64,000 nt of DNA from UBA1941 sp046329575 (GCA_046329575.1 JAXLUJ010000008.1:1-64000), one strand, 5' to 3'. Positions 17,730 through 27,471 are shown, numbered from the stretch's first letter. Program-made: numbers and translations. Notes: generated by a model not told the origin, from the letters alone.

Positions 17730-19259
17730 ATGTACCTCGAACGATTACTTCAGGTGGGAAATATGGCTTTGGCGGTAGCCATCGCAATGCATCTGTTGGC
17801 GATCATTCTTTTTCTGAAACAGTACAAAAAAGCGGCGCTGTTCCTTTTGGTTTGCGGTGCGGCAGTACTTCGATACTATTTCACTGAACTGGATATTTTT
17901 CTTCACGATTGGGATGAGCGTTTTCATGCCCTGGTGGCCGCCAATCTTTCTAAACATTTGCTGAAACCAACGTTGCTTGACGAACCGCTGCTGGGCTATT
18001 ATCCCGACTCCTGGGTATCGAGCCATGTTTGGTTACACAAGCAACCGTTATTTCTGTGGCAAATGGCTTTATCAATAAAAGTTTTTGGCAGAAACGAGTT
18101 CGCTTTGCGTTTACCCAGCCTCATACAAACTTCGTTGCTGGTTGCGGTGATTTATGATTTGGGAAAACAGGTGGCTTCGGAGCGCACCGGATTTTTGGCT
18201 GCGGTTCTACTCTCTATGTATCAACCCATGCTTGATATGGTTGGTGGCTTATACGGAATGGATCACAACGACGTAGCCTTTTGTTTTTACATAACGCTAT
18301 CGCTTTGGAGTTGGGTGCGCTTTGAAAAAAGCCGGCAACCGGCGTGGCTGTTCGCTGCCGGGGTTTTTTCAGGAGGCGCGGTGTTGGTAAAATGGCTAAC
18401 GGGGCTGCTTCTGTTTTTTTGTATGGCCGTTTATCATTTGCTGAAGCGCAATCTGTTCACTAAAGATGTGTTATTGCAAATAACAGGAACGTTTCTGCTG
18501 GCTGTTCTGGTTTTTCTGCCTTGGCAACTTTATGTTTTTCATACGTATCCGGTGGAAGCATTTTTTGAATTTAAATACAATGCGCGCCATTTTACAGAGG
18601 TGCTGGAGGGTCATGGAGCTGAGAAGGAATATTATTTCAATCAGCTAAAATTTCATTACAAGATGTTGCAGGCCTTCATTTTTGTTGGAATGGCCGGAGC
18701 CTTCTGGCAATTCCGGCAAAATGTGTTTTTGGTTACTTTTATTGCAGGCATAGCGGCTGTTTATGCATTCTTCACAATGGCCGAATCAAAATTGTGGAAC
18801 TATCCGATGATGGTGATGCCGCTAATGTTGCTGTTTCTTGCTTTAGGATTGAATTATATTTTGGATCTGCTTCCTGGGCGCCAATGGAGCGGTTTGTTGT
18901 TTGCCGCCGTTACAATTACTGCAGGATTTTGGATGTTAGACGCACCAAAAATTTACGAAGAACATTTTTCGAACTACAACTGGAATGCGCCTTTCCGTAA
19001 TGCTAAATCACCAAATGCGGTGATTATGAAAAAATGGGCGGCTTCGCTTCCTCCTGATGCTATAGTGGCGAACTTCCCGAGTATGAGCGAAATTGATTTT
19101 ATGTTCTACAGTAATCGAACCGCATTTGGAAGTTTAAACCACGACCAGTTGTTGAAACTTTTAAAATTGAACCGCCCAATTTATTGGGTGAATACGCCGC
19201 CGCCGGCATCCTATGGTTTGAACGATAGGTTACGCTTTCTGCCGGAACACATTCAGTAA
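17730..19259 (+). CDS. GT39/ArnT-like integral membrane glycosyltransferase
   Basis: Predicted polytopic membrane protein that uses a polyprenyl-phosphate sugar to glycosylate lipid or protein on the periplasmic side. An early acidic DWDERFHALVAANL motif fits the first-loop catalytic Asp/Glu of PMT/ArnT enzymes, followed by PLFLWQMALSIKVFG and NEFALRLPSL. About ten hydrophobic helices and a short C-terminal periplasmic domain complete the 509 residues. The ATG at 17730 is preferred; a longer in-frame ORF starting inside asnS would only add an overlap artefact. Substrate unknown. Confidence 0.88.
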   Translation: MYLERLLQVGNMALAVAIAMHLLAIILFLKQYKKAALFLLVCGAAVLRYYFTELDIFLHDWDERFHALVAANLSKHLLKPTLLDEPLLGYYPDSWVSSHVWLHKQPLFLWQMALSIKVFGRNEFALRLPSLIQTSLLVAVIYDLGKQVASERTGFLAAVLLSMYQPMLDMVGGLYGMDHNDVAFCFYITLSLWSWVRFEKSRQPAWLFAAGVFSGGAVLVKWLTGLLLFFCMAVYHLLKRNLFTKDVLLQITGTFLLAVLVFLPWQLYVFHTYPVEAFFEFKYNARHFTEVLEGHGAEKEYYFNQLKFHYKMLQAFIFVGMAGAFWQFRQNVFLVTFIAGIAAVYAFFTMAESKLWNYPMMVMPLMLLFLALGLNYILDLLPGRQWSGLLFAAVTITAGFWMLDAPKIYEEHFSNYNWNAPFRNAKSPNAVIMKKWAASLPPDAIVANFPSMSEIDFMFYSNRTAFGSLNHDQLLKLLKLNRPIYWVNTPPPASYGLNDRLRFLPEHIQ

Positions 19260-19399
19260 CCTTACAATTTTTCACTTGCAGTAACGTCTGCATCTTTGAA
19301 GAAAATTGATTGGAGGGAGGAAATACTTTAAAAACTTTAAAAGAGATGTTTTCTGAACTGTTTTTCTTCAAATTTGTTTCTTAATAAAAAGAAAATACC

Positions 19400-20095
19400 A
19401 TGTACGTCCCTTATATGATTGTGTCGTTGGCGCTATTGGCCATCAGCTATTATTTGCAGTATCGCTTAAAATCGGTCTTTCAGCGTTACGCTCAATTTCC
19501 TACCGTTGGAAATTTGAGTGGTGCGGAAGTTGCCGCACGTATGCTGCGCGATAACGGCATTAACGATGTGAAGATTCAAAGCGTGGACGGCGCGTTGACC
19601 GATCATTATAATCCAACTGATAAAACGGTTAATCTGAGTGCCGATGTTTTTAACGGCCGAAGTGTTACGGCTGCGGCCATAGCCGCTCACGAATGTGGCC
19701 ACGCTGTACAACATGCCACGGCCTATTCCATGCTGAAGCTACGTTCCGGAATTGTTCCTGCGGTCCAGGTAGCCAGCCGATGGAACCAATGGATTATCCT
19801 GGGCGGTTTGGGCCTTTCTTTATTCGCAGGATCAGTTGGATTTATTGTTCTGGCCATTGGCGTAGGATTGTTTGCCTTCACCACCTTTTTTAGTTTGGTT
19901 ACGCTTCCGGTAGAATTTGATGCCTCAGCGCGTGCATTGGCTTGGTTGAAAACCAATAATGTAACGGGTTTAGACCACGACAAATCAAAGGAATTGCTTA
20001 CGTGGGCGGCTATGACTTATGTAGTTGCAGCAGCGGCATCAATTGTAAACCTTTGGTACTACATTTCGCTGCTTATGGGCAGAAGAAGAGATTAA
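19400..20095 (+). CDS. Membrane zinc metallopeptidase (YugP/Zn_peptidase_2 family)
   Basis: 231 residues with an N-terminal membrane segment (about 1-18), a cytosolic HECGHAVQHA zinc-binding HExxH motif at about 97-106, and two or three C-terminal transmembrane helices. The preceding segment SGAEVAARMLRDNGI and the DHYNPTDKTVNLS stretch are characteristic of the YugP family. The biological substrate is not established. It stands alone and ends just before a strong terminator. Confidence 0.93.
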   Translation: MYVPYMIVSLALLAISYYLQYRLKSVFQRYAQFPTVGNLSGAEVAARMLRDNGINDVKIQSVDGALTDHYNPTDKTVNLSADVFNGRSVTAAAIAAHECGHAVQHATAYSMLKLRSGIVPAVQVASRWNQWIILGGLGLSLFAGSVGFIVLAIGVGLFAFTTFFSLVTLPVEFDASARALAWLKTNNVTGLDHDKSKELLTWAAMTYVVAAAASIVNLWYYISLLMGRRRD

Positions 20096-20112
20096 TAAAA
20101 TCCCATCAACAA

Positions 20113-20145
20113 AAAGAAAGCCCCAATCGGGGCTTTCTTTTTTTA
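20113..20145. terminator. Rho-independent terminator, probably bidirectional
   Basis: A perfect 12-bp stem AAAGAAAGCCCC / GGGGCTTTCTTT with loop AATC, followed by more T on the plus strand and preceded by A on it. It can therefore end transcription of the metallopeptidase from the left and the T9SS protein gene from the right. It overlaps the very end of the latter gene's stop region. Confidence 0.9.
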
Positions 20146-22383
20146 TCGAACCACCATTTTCGTAAATCCTCTTTGGCTTCCGCTGCGAACTTCAACAATA
20201 TAAACGCCTTCCGAAAGTTCTTCTAGATCGATTACGCTTACTGCCGAATGTACCGTGAAACGCTTCATCAGGGTTCCCATAGGCGATGTAATCAAAACTT
20301 CAGCCGATTCAGCCAATTCCGGAAGTTCCAGATAGCAGTTTCCACTTGCCGGATTGGGATAAAGACCAAAAGCTAAAGACCCGGTGTTATCTGCAATTCC
20401 GGATATCACAAAAACGGCTGAAGTATCTTTACAACCGTGGGCGCCGGTAACCGCTACAGTGTAGGCGCCAAACTGAGAAGTAACGTATTGTTGCGCCTTG
20501 GCATTGGTGATGGCTACGCCATCGCGTAACCATTGATAAGTGGTGTAAGCGCCGGTACCTAAGGTGTTCCCGGTTTTGGTAATCACCGGCTTGGTTAATT
20601 GAATAACCGTCAAGTAGAGCCGCATAATAATCTGGCATCCGCTGGAGGAGGCTAGCGTATCGTCATACACACCTTGCTGTGTAAGCGTTTTTCCATTGAA
20701 CGAATAACTTTCGCCTGAACAAATGGTATCGCTTTGTAATTGGAAGGTGGGTTGTTTGAAAATCAGGGTGAGCATTACAATGCTATCGCAAGTGTTCACA
20801 GCAGATAGGGTATCGTAATACACACCAATATTTTGAAGTTGTTGCCCGCCGAAGAAATAAGGCTGACCCGGACAAATCGAATCCAGCAAATTAGTTTGCG
20901 GTTGGTTTCTCCATTTCAAAGTTAATGTAATTACACTGTCACAACCATTCGCGGCGGGAAGTGTATCGCGATAGGTTCCTGCTTGCGTAAGCAAGTTGCC
21001 ATGGAAATTATAGCTGCGCCCCGGGCAGATAGAATCTGTGAAACTAAGTGATGCTGTGGGTTTTAGCGTTAGTGTAAGGGTAGTAATACTGTCACATCCG
21101 TTCATTCCGGCAACGGTATCGCGATAAGTTCCTGCCGCCGCTAGTTGCTGGCCGTGAAAAGCATAGTTGGTTCCTGTACAGATACTGGCGCTGACATTAA
21201 TCCTGGAAATGTGTTTCAATGTTAGAGTTAGTACAATGATACTATCGCAGCCATTTGCGGCCACCGTCGTATCGCGATATGTTCCCGCTGTGCTGATATT
21301 TCTGCCGTGAAAAACATAAATACTTCCCGGACAAAAGGAGTCACTTACCGCACTTTGACTGCGTGATTTCACGGTGAGGTTTAACGTAACAAAACTATCG
21401 CAGCCATTAGCAGCGGCCAGCGTATCAAGGTAAACGCCCGAGGCAGTGCGCAATACGCCATTGAATAAAACGCCGCTTCCCTGACAGATGGTATCATTTC
21501 TAACTAAAAAAGACGCAGCCTTTATAGTAATCGGCGAGCCATTGTCTATTCCATTTAGTTGCGGATCGGTAGAAGAAATCCGAATGCGGTAACCGCTTCC
21601 TGAGGGTGTATTTAAAGGGATTTTGGTGTTGATGGTTCCGGCAGTAAATCCATTCAAACTGTCTAGTGTAACCGCATTCGCAAAACTTCCGGAAGCGTCA
21701 GAAAGTTGCGCTACAAAATAATTGGTACTGTTGAAAGAGCCGCGTAGCGAATACGCTATACTCACCGGAGCTCCGGCGCAAAGAGGTGAACCAAAGGTGG
21801 AAGGTGCAGTGATTACCGAATCAAGTTGTATGCCGCTGGTAACGCGTATGTCATCCAAACGGAAGTTCATGGTGTTGGAGGCGGTATTGGTAAAACGCAG
21901 CCGGAGGTTGGCCGTTGCAGGCAAGGTGTCTTTTGAAGAAACTAAACGCCAGATAGCGGTTCCGCTTCCCGTAGGAAGTGAATCTAAACGCACCGTAGTA
22001 TAATTGGTTCCGTCGGTACTAACCTCAGCCAGTAATTCAGAACCATTTGAGGCTAAGGTGCTTTTGAACAAACCCATGCGAAGTCGCAACTGGGTGTAGC
22101 CTATGGTGTTGATGCCGCTGATGGTAAGTGTTTTGGGTCCTCCCGATGAATTGAGAAATACATTGCCATTGCCACTGGCGCCTGAATAACCTGAAGAGCC
22201 TGAAGTGGATCGCACATCGCCGGTGCCGCCATAAACAATAGGGGCGCCATTTTGCCAGCCCGTATAGGCCGTAATAAGCGGGGTGCCTGTTGGCGAACCT
22301 ACATTTTCAGAATAAATGGTAGTGAGCTGGGCCGAAGCTGAAAAGGCCGAAAGGGCCACAAATAGTAACGTAAAAATGCGCAT
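20143..22383 (-). CDS. Secreted T9SS cargo protein with six tandem Cys-containing modules
   Basis: 746 residues from the ATG at 22383 (MRIFTLLFVALSAFSASAQ, a clear signal peptide). An N-terminal domain of about 180 residues resembles carbohydrate-binding or adhesion sandwiches (LRLRFTNTASNTMNFRLDDI). Six tandem modules of about 47 residues follow, each patterned D-x-I-C-x-G-x-x-Y-x-F-x-G ... G-x-Y-x-D-T-L-x-x-x-N-G-C-D-S, with two conserved cysteines. The protein ends with a type IX sorting domain (LYPNPASGNCYLEL ... GVYIVEVRS). It is probably exported and attached to the cell surface. An in-frame start at 22476 was rejected because it lies before the signal peptide. Confidence 0.92.
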   Translation of the reverse strand: MRIFTLLFVALSAFSASAQLTTIYSENVGSPTGTPLITAYTGWQNGAPIVYGGTGDVRSTSGSSGYSGASGNGNVFLNSSGGPKTLTISGINTIGYTQLRLRMGLFKSTLASNGSELLAEVSTDGTNYTTVRLDSLPTGSGTAIWRLVSSKDTLPATANLRLRFTNTASNTMNFRLDDIRVTSGIQLDSVITAPSTFGSPLCAGAPVSIAYSLRGSFNSTNYFVAQLSDASGSFANAVTLDSLNGFTAGTINTKIPLNTPSGSGYRIRISSTDPQLNGIDNGSPITIKAASFLVRNDTICQGSGVLFNGVLRTASGVYLDTLAAANGCDSFVTLNLTVKSRSQSAVSDSFCPGSIYVFHGRNISTAGTYRDTTVAANGCDSIIVLTLTLKHISRINVSASICTGTNYAFHGQQLAAAGTYRDTVAGMNGCDSITTLTLTLKPTASLSFTDSICPGRSYNFHGNLLTQAGTYRDTLPAANGCDSVITLTLKWRNQPQTNLLDSICPGQPYFFGGQQLQNIGVYYDTLSAVNTCDSIVMLTLIFKQPTFQLQSDTICSGESYSFNGKTLTQQGVYDDTLASSSGCQIIMRLYLTVIQLTKPVITKTGNTLGTGAYTTYQWLRDGVAITNAKAQQYVTSQFGAYTVAVTGAHGCKDTSAVFVISGIADNTGSLAFGLYPNPASGNCYLELPELAESAEVLITSPMGTLMKRFTVHSAVSVIDLEELSEGVYIVEVRSGSQRGFTKMVVR

Positions 22384-22583
22384 AGTGTGTTTTTTTAGGT
22401 GAACGATAAATATAAGAAATAGAAGGAAGCAGCTAGAAGAGGAAAGTGGAGAGAAGATGGAGGGCGCATCTTTCACCTTTCATTGTTCATTTTTACGATA
22501 TCCGTTAACCACCGAACTTTTTACCTGAACTTTTTGTTATTCCGGGTCGCTTAAGCCCATTCAAAATCCTACTTTCGCGCTTT
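22384..22583. other. Divergent intergenic region between the T9SS protein gene and uvrA
   Basis: 200 bp with no gene. A TACTTTCG at 22570-22577 just before uvrA resembles a -7 element, but no -33 element lies at the right distance. No LexA-like palindrome was recognised. Confidence 0.35.
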
Positions 22584-25481
22584 ATGGCTAAAACGAAGAA
22601 AAATTCAGAAGTAATAGAACCAAATGGCCATGCCGACACCTTCACCGTGCCCGAACCGGATACTATTGATGTTTTTGGCGCTCGTTCGCATAATCTGAAA
22701 AATATTGACATCTCCATTCCGCGCAATCAACTTGTGGTTATCACAGGTTTGAGCGGTAGTGGTAAGTCATCGCTCGCATTCGATACCATTTATGCCGAAG
22801 GCCAGCGCCGCTATCTCGAAAGTTTTTCTGCTTACGCCCGGCAGTTTATCGGTGGTTTGGAACGCCCTGATGTTGACAAAATCAGCGGTTTAAGCCCCGT
22901 AATTTCTATCGAACAAAAATCAACCAACCGCAATCCACGTTCTACGGTTGGAACGGTTACTGAAATTTATGACTTCATGCGCCTGCTCTTTGCGCGTACC
23001 GCCGAAGCTTTCTCTTCGGCAACCGGAAAGAAAATGGTGAAGTTTACGGAAGAGCAAATCATTGAAAATTTGCTGCAACATCAGGCAAAGAAGAAAATGA
23101 TTCTTCTGGCGCCCGTGGTGCGCGGCCGCAAAGGGCACTACCGGGAATTGTTTGAAAACCTTCTAAAGCAAGGCTACACTAAGGTTCGCGTAGATAAAGA
23201 AGTAGTGGATGTAAAGCCTAAGATGCAGCTTGATCGCTTCAAAATTCACGATATCGAATTGGTGATTGATAGGCTCACTATTGATGAAAGCAATAAGGAC
23301 CGGCTTCGCCAGTCGGTGCAATTGGCCATGCGCCAGGGCAAAGGCCTTATTCAACTGTTAGATGCCGATACGAATGAGCTGCTTAGTTTTTCAAGGCATT
23401 TGATGTGTACCGATTCGGGCTTGTCCTACGAAGAACCTTCGCCAAACACCTTTTCTTTCAACTCGCCTTATGGCGCCTGTCCGGCCTGTGGTGGCCTGGG
23501 TGTTACTTATGAAGTGAACCGCGCTACCGTTATTCCCAATCCTTCGCTTTCAATCAATAAAGGTGGTTTAGCGCCAATAGGCGAAGCCCGCGATAATTTC
23601 ATTTTTAAAGAACTGCAGCGTTTTGCCAAAATCATGGGCTTCTCGCTTTCTACTCCTGTTGGCAACCTGCCCGATGAAGTGTTGCAGTTCATTCTTTTTG
23701 GCGATGAAGAAGTAGCGCCTGAACCGGAAGAAGAACTACAAATCGAAGATTTCGACGATAAATGGTACACCCTTTCCAAAGGTGGTTTGGCAGGCATGCT
23801 GAAACGCTGCTTCCGGTTTACAACTTCAGAAAGTATTCGTTCGTGGGCGGAAGATTATATGGACAAAGTGCCATGTAAAACTTGCCATGGATATCGCCTT
23901 CGCGAAGAATCGCTGTGGTTCCGCATCGATAATAAGCACATCGGGCAATTAGCGGAAATGGACATTTCGGAACTGGCCGCCTGGTTTGAAGGATTGGATG
24001 ATCGGTTGAACAAAAAGCAACAAACTATTGCCAAAGAATTGCTGAAAGAAATTCGCACCCGCATTCGCTTTATTCTGGATGTAGGTTTAGATTATCTTTC
24101 GCTCAACCGCCCGGCAAAATCGCTCAGCGGCGGTGAAGCGCAAAGGATTCGACTGGCCACACAAATTGGCTCGCAACTTTCCGGTATTACGTATATCCTC
24201 GATGAACCCAGCATTGGTCTTCATCAGCGCGATAACCATCAGTTGATTCAGGCATTACGCAAACTGAGCGATGCGCCTAACACGGTGTTGGTGGTGGAAC
24301 ACGATAAAGATATTATGCTGGAAAGCGATTACATCATCGACATTGGCCCGGGCGCCGGCGAACATGGTGGCCGTATCATTGCCGAAGGCACTCCCGAAGC
24401 GTTCCGCAAATTGCCGTCCACTACCGCAAAATATCTGGGAGGAAAACTATCTATTGAAGTTCCACAGGAACGCCGTGCCGGAAATGGAACCTTTCTGGAA
24501 CTGGAAGGCGCAACCGGTAATAATCTCAAAAATGTGAACGTCAAATTTCCTTTAGGAACCTTTATTGGCGTAACCGGTGTTTCCGGCAGCGGCAAAAGCA
24601 CATTGATTAACGAAACGCTTTACCCGATTCTTTCAAAATACTTTTACAGAAGTAATTTGAAACCGCTGAAATATACAACTGTAAAAGGTTTGGAGCTGAT
24701 TGATAAAGTTATTGAAATCGACCAAACTCCTATTGGAAGAACGCCTCGTTCCAATCCGGTAACCTATATCAAAGTGTTCGACGAGATACGCAAACTGTTT
24801 GCGCAGTTACCCGAAGCCAAAATTCGCGGCTATCAGCCGGGCCGTTTTTCGTTCAATGTAAAAGGGGGCCGTTGTGAAGAATGCCAGGGCGGCGGCGTGA
24901 AACTCATCGAAATGAATTTTCTGCCTGATGTGGAAGTGATTTGCGAAAAGTGCAACGGCAAGCGTTACAATCGCGAAACGCTGGAAGTGCGCTACAAGGG
25001 TAAGTCGATCAACGATGTGTTGAATATGACAGTGGAAGAATCAGTGACGTTCTTCGAAGCCGTGCCTGCTATTTATCCTAAGCTGAAAACGTTGAACGAC
25101 GTAGGTTTGGGCTATTTGCGCCTTGGCCAAAGCTCTACTACGCTTAGCGGCGGCGAAGCACAACGCGTAAAACTTTCTGCTGAACTGAGCAAGAAAGATA
25201 CCGGCAAAACATTTTATATTCTGGATGAACCCACCACCGGATTGCACTTTCAGGATATCCGCATCCTGCTTGATGTTTTAAATCGTTTGGTGGCACGCGG
25301 CAATACCGTTTTGGTAATTGAACACAATATGGATGTAATTAAAGTGGCCGATTATATCATTGATATGGGTCCTGAAGGCGGCAGCAAAGGCGGCACCGTG
25401 ATTGCCGAAGGAACACCCGAAGAAGTGGTGAAATCGAAAGTAAGTCATACCGCTAAATTTCTGAAGGCAGAACTTGGTTAA
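22584..25481 (+). CDS. uvrA: Excinuclease ABC subunit A
   Basis: DNA damage-recognition ATPase of nucleotide excision repair, acting with UvrB. It has two ABC ATPase modules: Walker A GLSGSGKSS near residue 55 and GVSGSGKST near 668, each with an LSGGEAQR signature (LSGGEAQRIRLATQIGSQLS and LSGGEAQRVKLSAELS). Zinc-binding cysteines are visible in CPACGG and in CEECQGGG ... CEKCNGKRYN. Its 965 residues are the usual length. The stop shares one base with the start of the next gene, so the two are probably translated together. Confidence 0.99.
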   Translation: MAKTKKNSEVIEPNGHADTFTVPEPDTIDVFGARSHNLKNIDISIPRNQLVVITGLSGSGKSSLAFDTIYAEGQRRYLESFSAYARQFIGGLERPDVDKISGLSPVISIEQKSTNRNPRSTVGTVTEIYDFMRLLFARTAEAFSSATGKKMVKFTEEQIIENLLQHQAKKKMILLAPVVRGRKGHYRELFENLLKQGYTKVRVDKEVVDVKPKMQLDRFKIHDIELVIDRLTIDESNKDRLRQSVQLAMRQGKGLIQLLDADTNELLSFSRHLMCTDSGLSYEEPSPNTFSFNSPYGACPACGGLGVTYEVNRATVIPNPSLSINKGGLAPIGEARDNFIFKELQRFAKIMGFSLSTPVGNLPDEVLQFILFGDEEVAPEPEEELQIEDFDDKWYTLSKGGLAGMLKRCFRFTTSESIRSWAEDYMDKVPCKTCHGYRLREESLWFRIDNKHIGQLAEMDISELAAWFEGLDDRLNKKQQTIAKELLKEIRTRIRFILDVGLDYLSLNRPAKSLSGGEAQRIRLATQIGSQLSGITYILDEPSIGLHQRDNHQLIQALRKLSDAPNTVLVVEHDKDIMLESDYIIDIGPGAGEHGGRIIAEGTPEAFRKLPSTTAKYLGGKLSIEVPQERRAGNGTFLELEGATGNNLKNVNVKFPLGTFIGVTGVSGSGKSTLINETLYPILSKYFYRSNLKPLKYTTVKGLELIDKVIEIDQTPIGRTPRSNPVTYIKVFDEIRKLFAQLPEAKIRGYQPGRFSFNVKGGRCEECQGGGVKLIEMNFLPDVEVICEKCNGKRYNRETLEVRYKGKSINDVLNMTVEESVTFFEAVPAIYPKLKTLNDVGLGYLRLGQSSTTLSGGEAQRVKLSAELSKKDTGKTFYILDEPTTGLHFQDIRILLDVLNRLVARGNTVLVIEHNMDVIKVADYIIDMGPEGGSKGGTVIAEGTPEEVVKSKVSHTAKFLKAELG

Positions 25482-26359
25482 TGGATCGTAAAGCATTTTT
25501 AAAAGCCATGATTGCCATGCCTGCAATTGCAGGCGCATCAAGGCTTTTAGCGTTTTCAAAAAGCAATAGTATGGATACCCAAAAAATGCCGGCGCTTTTC
25601 ATCGGCCACGGCAGCCCGATGAATGCCATCGAGCAAAACGAATTCGTTTCAGGTTGGCAAAAAACAGCGGCCGCTCTTCCCAAACCTAAGGCCATACTTT
25701 GCATTTCCGCACATTGGGAAACCCGCGGCACCTGGGTTACCGCTATGCCCAAACCTGCTACTATCCACGATTTCGGAGGTTTCCCAAAGGCGTTGTTTGA
25801 TGTACAATATCCGGCTGCCGGAAGTCCGCAACTGGCCGCCCAAACTAAAGCTATGGTCCATCACACCGAAGTGGGCCTTGACGAAAAATGGGGGCTCGAC
25901 CATGGCGCGTGGAGTGTAATTAAACCGATGTTCCCCAATGCCGATGTGCCGGTAATTCAGATGAGTCTCAACTATCATCAACCGCCCCAATATCATTACG
26001 ATTTGGCAAAGGATCTGCGCGCTTTGCGCCGGCAAGGCGTGCTTATTATCGGCAGTGGAAACATGGTGCACAATCTCGGTTTGGTGGCATGGGATAAAAT
26101 GAACGACGATAATTTTGCTTTTGACTGGACTGTTGAGGCCGGCCAGAAAATGAAACAATGGATCAATTCCGGTAACCATCAGGAGTTAATCAACTTCCGA
26201 AAGCAAGGCCGCGCCTTCGATTTGGCCATTCCAACGGCCGAACATTTTCTGCCATTGCTATATACTTTGGCGCTTCAGGAAAAAGAGGATCGGGTACAAT
26301 TGTTTAACGATAAAGCAGTGGCCGGTTCGCTCACCATGACGTCAGTAAAAATCGGATAG
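25481..26359 (+). CDS. ygiD: YgiD-type class III extradiol ring-cleavage dioxygenase
   Basis: 292 residues, related to 4,5-DOPA extradiol dioxygenase. Family motifs are PALFIGHGSPMNAIE (metal His), ISAHWETRG (metal His), IGSGNMVHNLG and AEHFLPLLYTL. An N-terminal extension of about 30 residues (MDRKAFLKAMIAMPAIAGASRLLAFSKS without the usual twin Arg) looks like a degenerate Tat-type or plain signal peptide and is not found in the E. coli form. The ATG overlaps the uvrA stop by one base. The natural substrate is unknown. Confidence 0.9.
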   Translation: MDRKAFLKAMIAMPAIAGASRLLAFSKSNSMDTQKMPALFIGHGSPMNAIEQNEFVSGWQKTAAALPKPKAILCISAHWETRGTWVTAMPKPATIHDFGGFPKALFDVQYPAAGSPQLAAQTKAMVHHTEVGLDEKWGLDHGAWSVIKPMFPNADVPVIQMSLNYHQPPQYHYDLAKDLRALRRQGVLIIGSGNMVHNLGLVAWDKMNDDNFAFDWTVEAGQKMKQWINSGNHQELINFRKQGRAFDLAIPTAEHFLPLLYTLALQEKEDRVQLFNDKAVAGSLTMTSVKIG

Positions 26360-26885
26360 CAGAGTTCTTTTTTTGGCGCCTGCTGCAAACGCAATTTGGC
26401 AGTAGCGTTTTATGAAACCGTTGATGCGTGGGCGTTTGCAGCACCGCGTGCTATCGGGGTACGGCTTCGCCTTCCGTGCTCAGTCGTTCCTCCTTCGCAC
26501 CGCTCGCTAAAGCTCGCGCCCTGGCGCCCGCTGGCGCATACGCCCGGCAGCAGCCTCAGCGCGATGATTGCCGTTTGGCCTGATGTTGCCCCGCGGCAGG
26601 GATGGAAGCGTAAAGCCCGGAAGGCCGCAGCGAAGAAATTACGAATGAAAAATTACGAATTACGAGATGGTGCACATCTGTTTTTAAGACTTCCCTGCTT
26701 TTCGTAATTCGTAATTTGAAATTCGTAATTCACCCATAACGATTACACCGCAATGGTTTTAGGCTTTCCGCGGCCTGAGGACTTGCAGCGAACAGCCCGG
26801 TTGCCGCCATTAAAAAAATCATTGGCTTCATGGTAGTGTTGGTTAAGCGCCAATGTTGCACCTTTGCGCCCGAAAATGATGTGCT
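26360..26885. repeat. 526-bp gap filled by a composite of dispersed repeats
   Basis: No gene is supported; open frames here follow repeat sequence. Four modules are seen. 26442-26492 matches 49523-49573 at 47 of 51 positions. About 26588-26632 (GCGGCAGGGATGGAAGCG) resembles 1235-1285. 26637-26665 and 26702-26730 form a 29-bp inverted repeat (26 of 29 paired) of the word AATTACGAATTACGA around a 36-nt centre. 26755-26815 (core CCGCGGCCTGAGGACTTGC) matches 1313-1362 and the inverse of 63826-63862. The order word-hairpin then GC module is repeated, inverted, at 63826-63956. Confidence 0.75.
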
Positions 26886-27449
26886 ATGGCAAAGTTGTCG
26901 CATCCCCGGTTGATTGATCTTTTACAAATGGCCTATTCGGCCGAAAAGGCTGCGGCCTTCGCTTACATAGGTCATGCAGCTTCCATCAAAGATGAAAAGC
27001 AAAAACCGTTTATCAGGCAAATCGAATTAGATGAATGGAATCACCGCCGGGAAGTGTTGCAATTAATGCAACAATATGATGTTCCGGTTTCGAAATATTA
27101 CGAATGGCGTTTTCATATTATCGGCAAAGTAATCGGTTATTCGTGTTATGTGATTGGCTGGTTTATGCCGTATTATTTTGCCGGACGGTTAGAAAGCGGC
27201 AATGTTTGCGAGTATTTTCGGATGATGCACTACTTCCATGAATTGGGCATAAGCGCTCACGATGAGGTTTTGTATGAAATGGGCATGAAAGAGAAAGAAC
27301 ATGAAGTTTTTTTTCTGAATGTAATTCAGCATTCCCGATGGCTTCCCTTTTTTGAACGGATTTTTAATTGGGGAAAGCGTAGCAGGAATGATGTGGATTT
27401 GGATAAAAAATATTCCGTAAAGGAATCAGAGCACTATTGTAAACGCTAA
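26886..27449 (+). CDS. Coq7/ferritin-like di-iron protein
   Basis: 187 residues. Putative carboxylate-bridged di-iron helices are visible: SAEKAAAFAYIGH (Glu ligand), QIELDEWNHR (E-x-x-H), FHELGISAHDEVLYE and KEKEHEVFF (E-x-x-H). This spacing resembles the Coq7/demethoxyubiquinone hydroxylase and rubrerythrin group. A hydrophobic stretch (VIGYSCYVIGWFMPYYFAG) between the two halves would suit membrane association. Bacteroidota use menaquinone, so ubiquinone synthesis is unlikely, and a different oxidase or demethylase role is possible. Medium confidence on family, low on function. Confidence 0.72.
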   Translation: MAKLSHPRLIDLLQMAYSAEKAAAFAYIGHAASIKDEKQKPFIRQIELDEWNHRREVLQLMQQYDVPVSKYYEWRFHIIGKVIGYSCYVIGWFMPYYFAGRLESGNVCEYFRMMHYFHELGISAHDEVLYEMGMKEKEHEVFFLNVIQHSRWLPFFERIFNWGKRSRNDVDLDKKYSVKESEHYCKR

Positions 27450-27471
27450 GCGGATTCAGAAAGCGGAAGGC

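Noticed and set aside
26396..26707. 103-codon open frame in the gap after ygiD
   Set aside because: It is made of dispersed repeat sequence shared with other gaps and gives an arginine- and proline-rich product with no recognisable domain.
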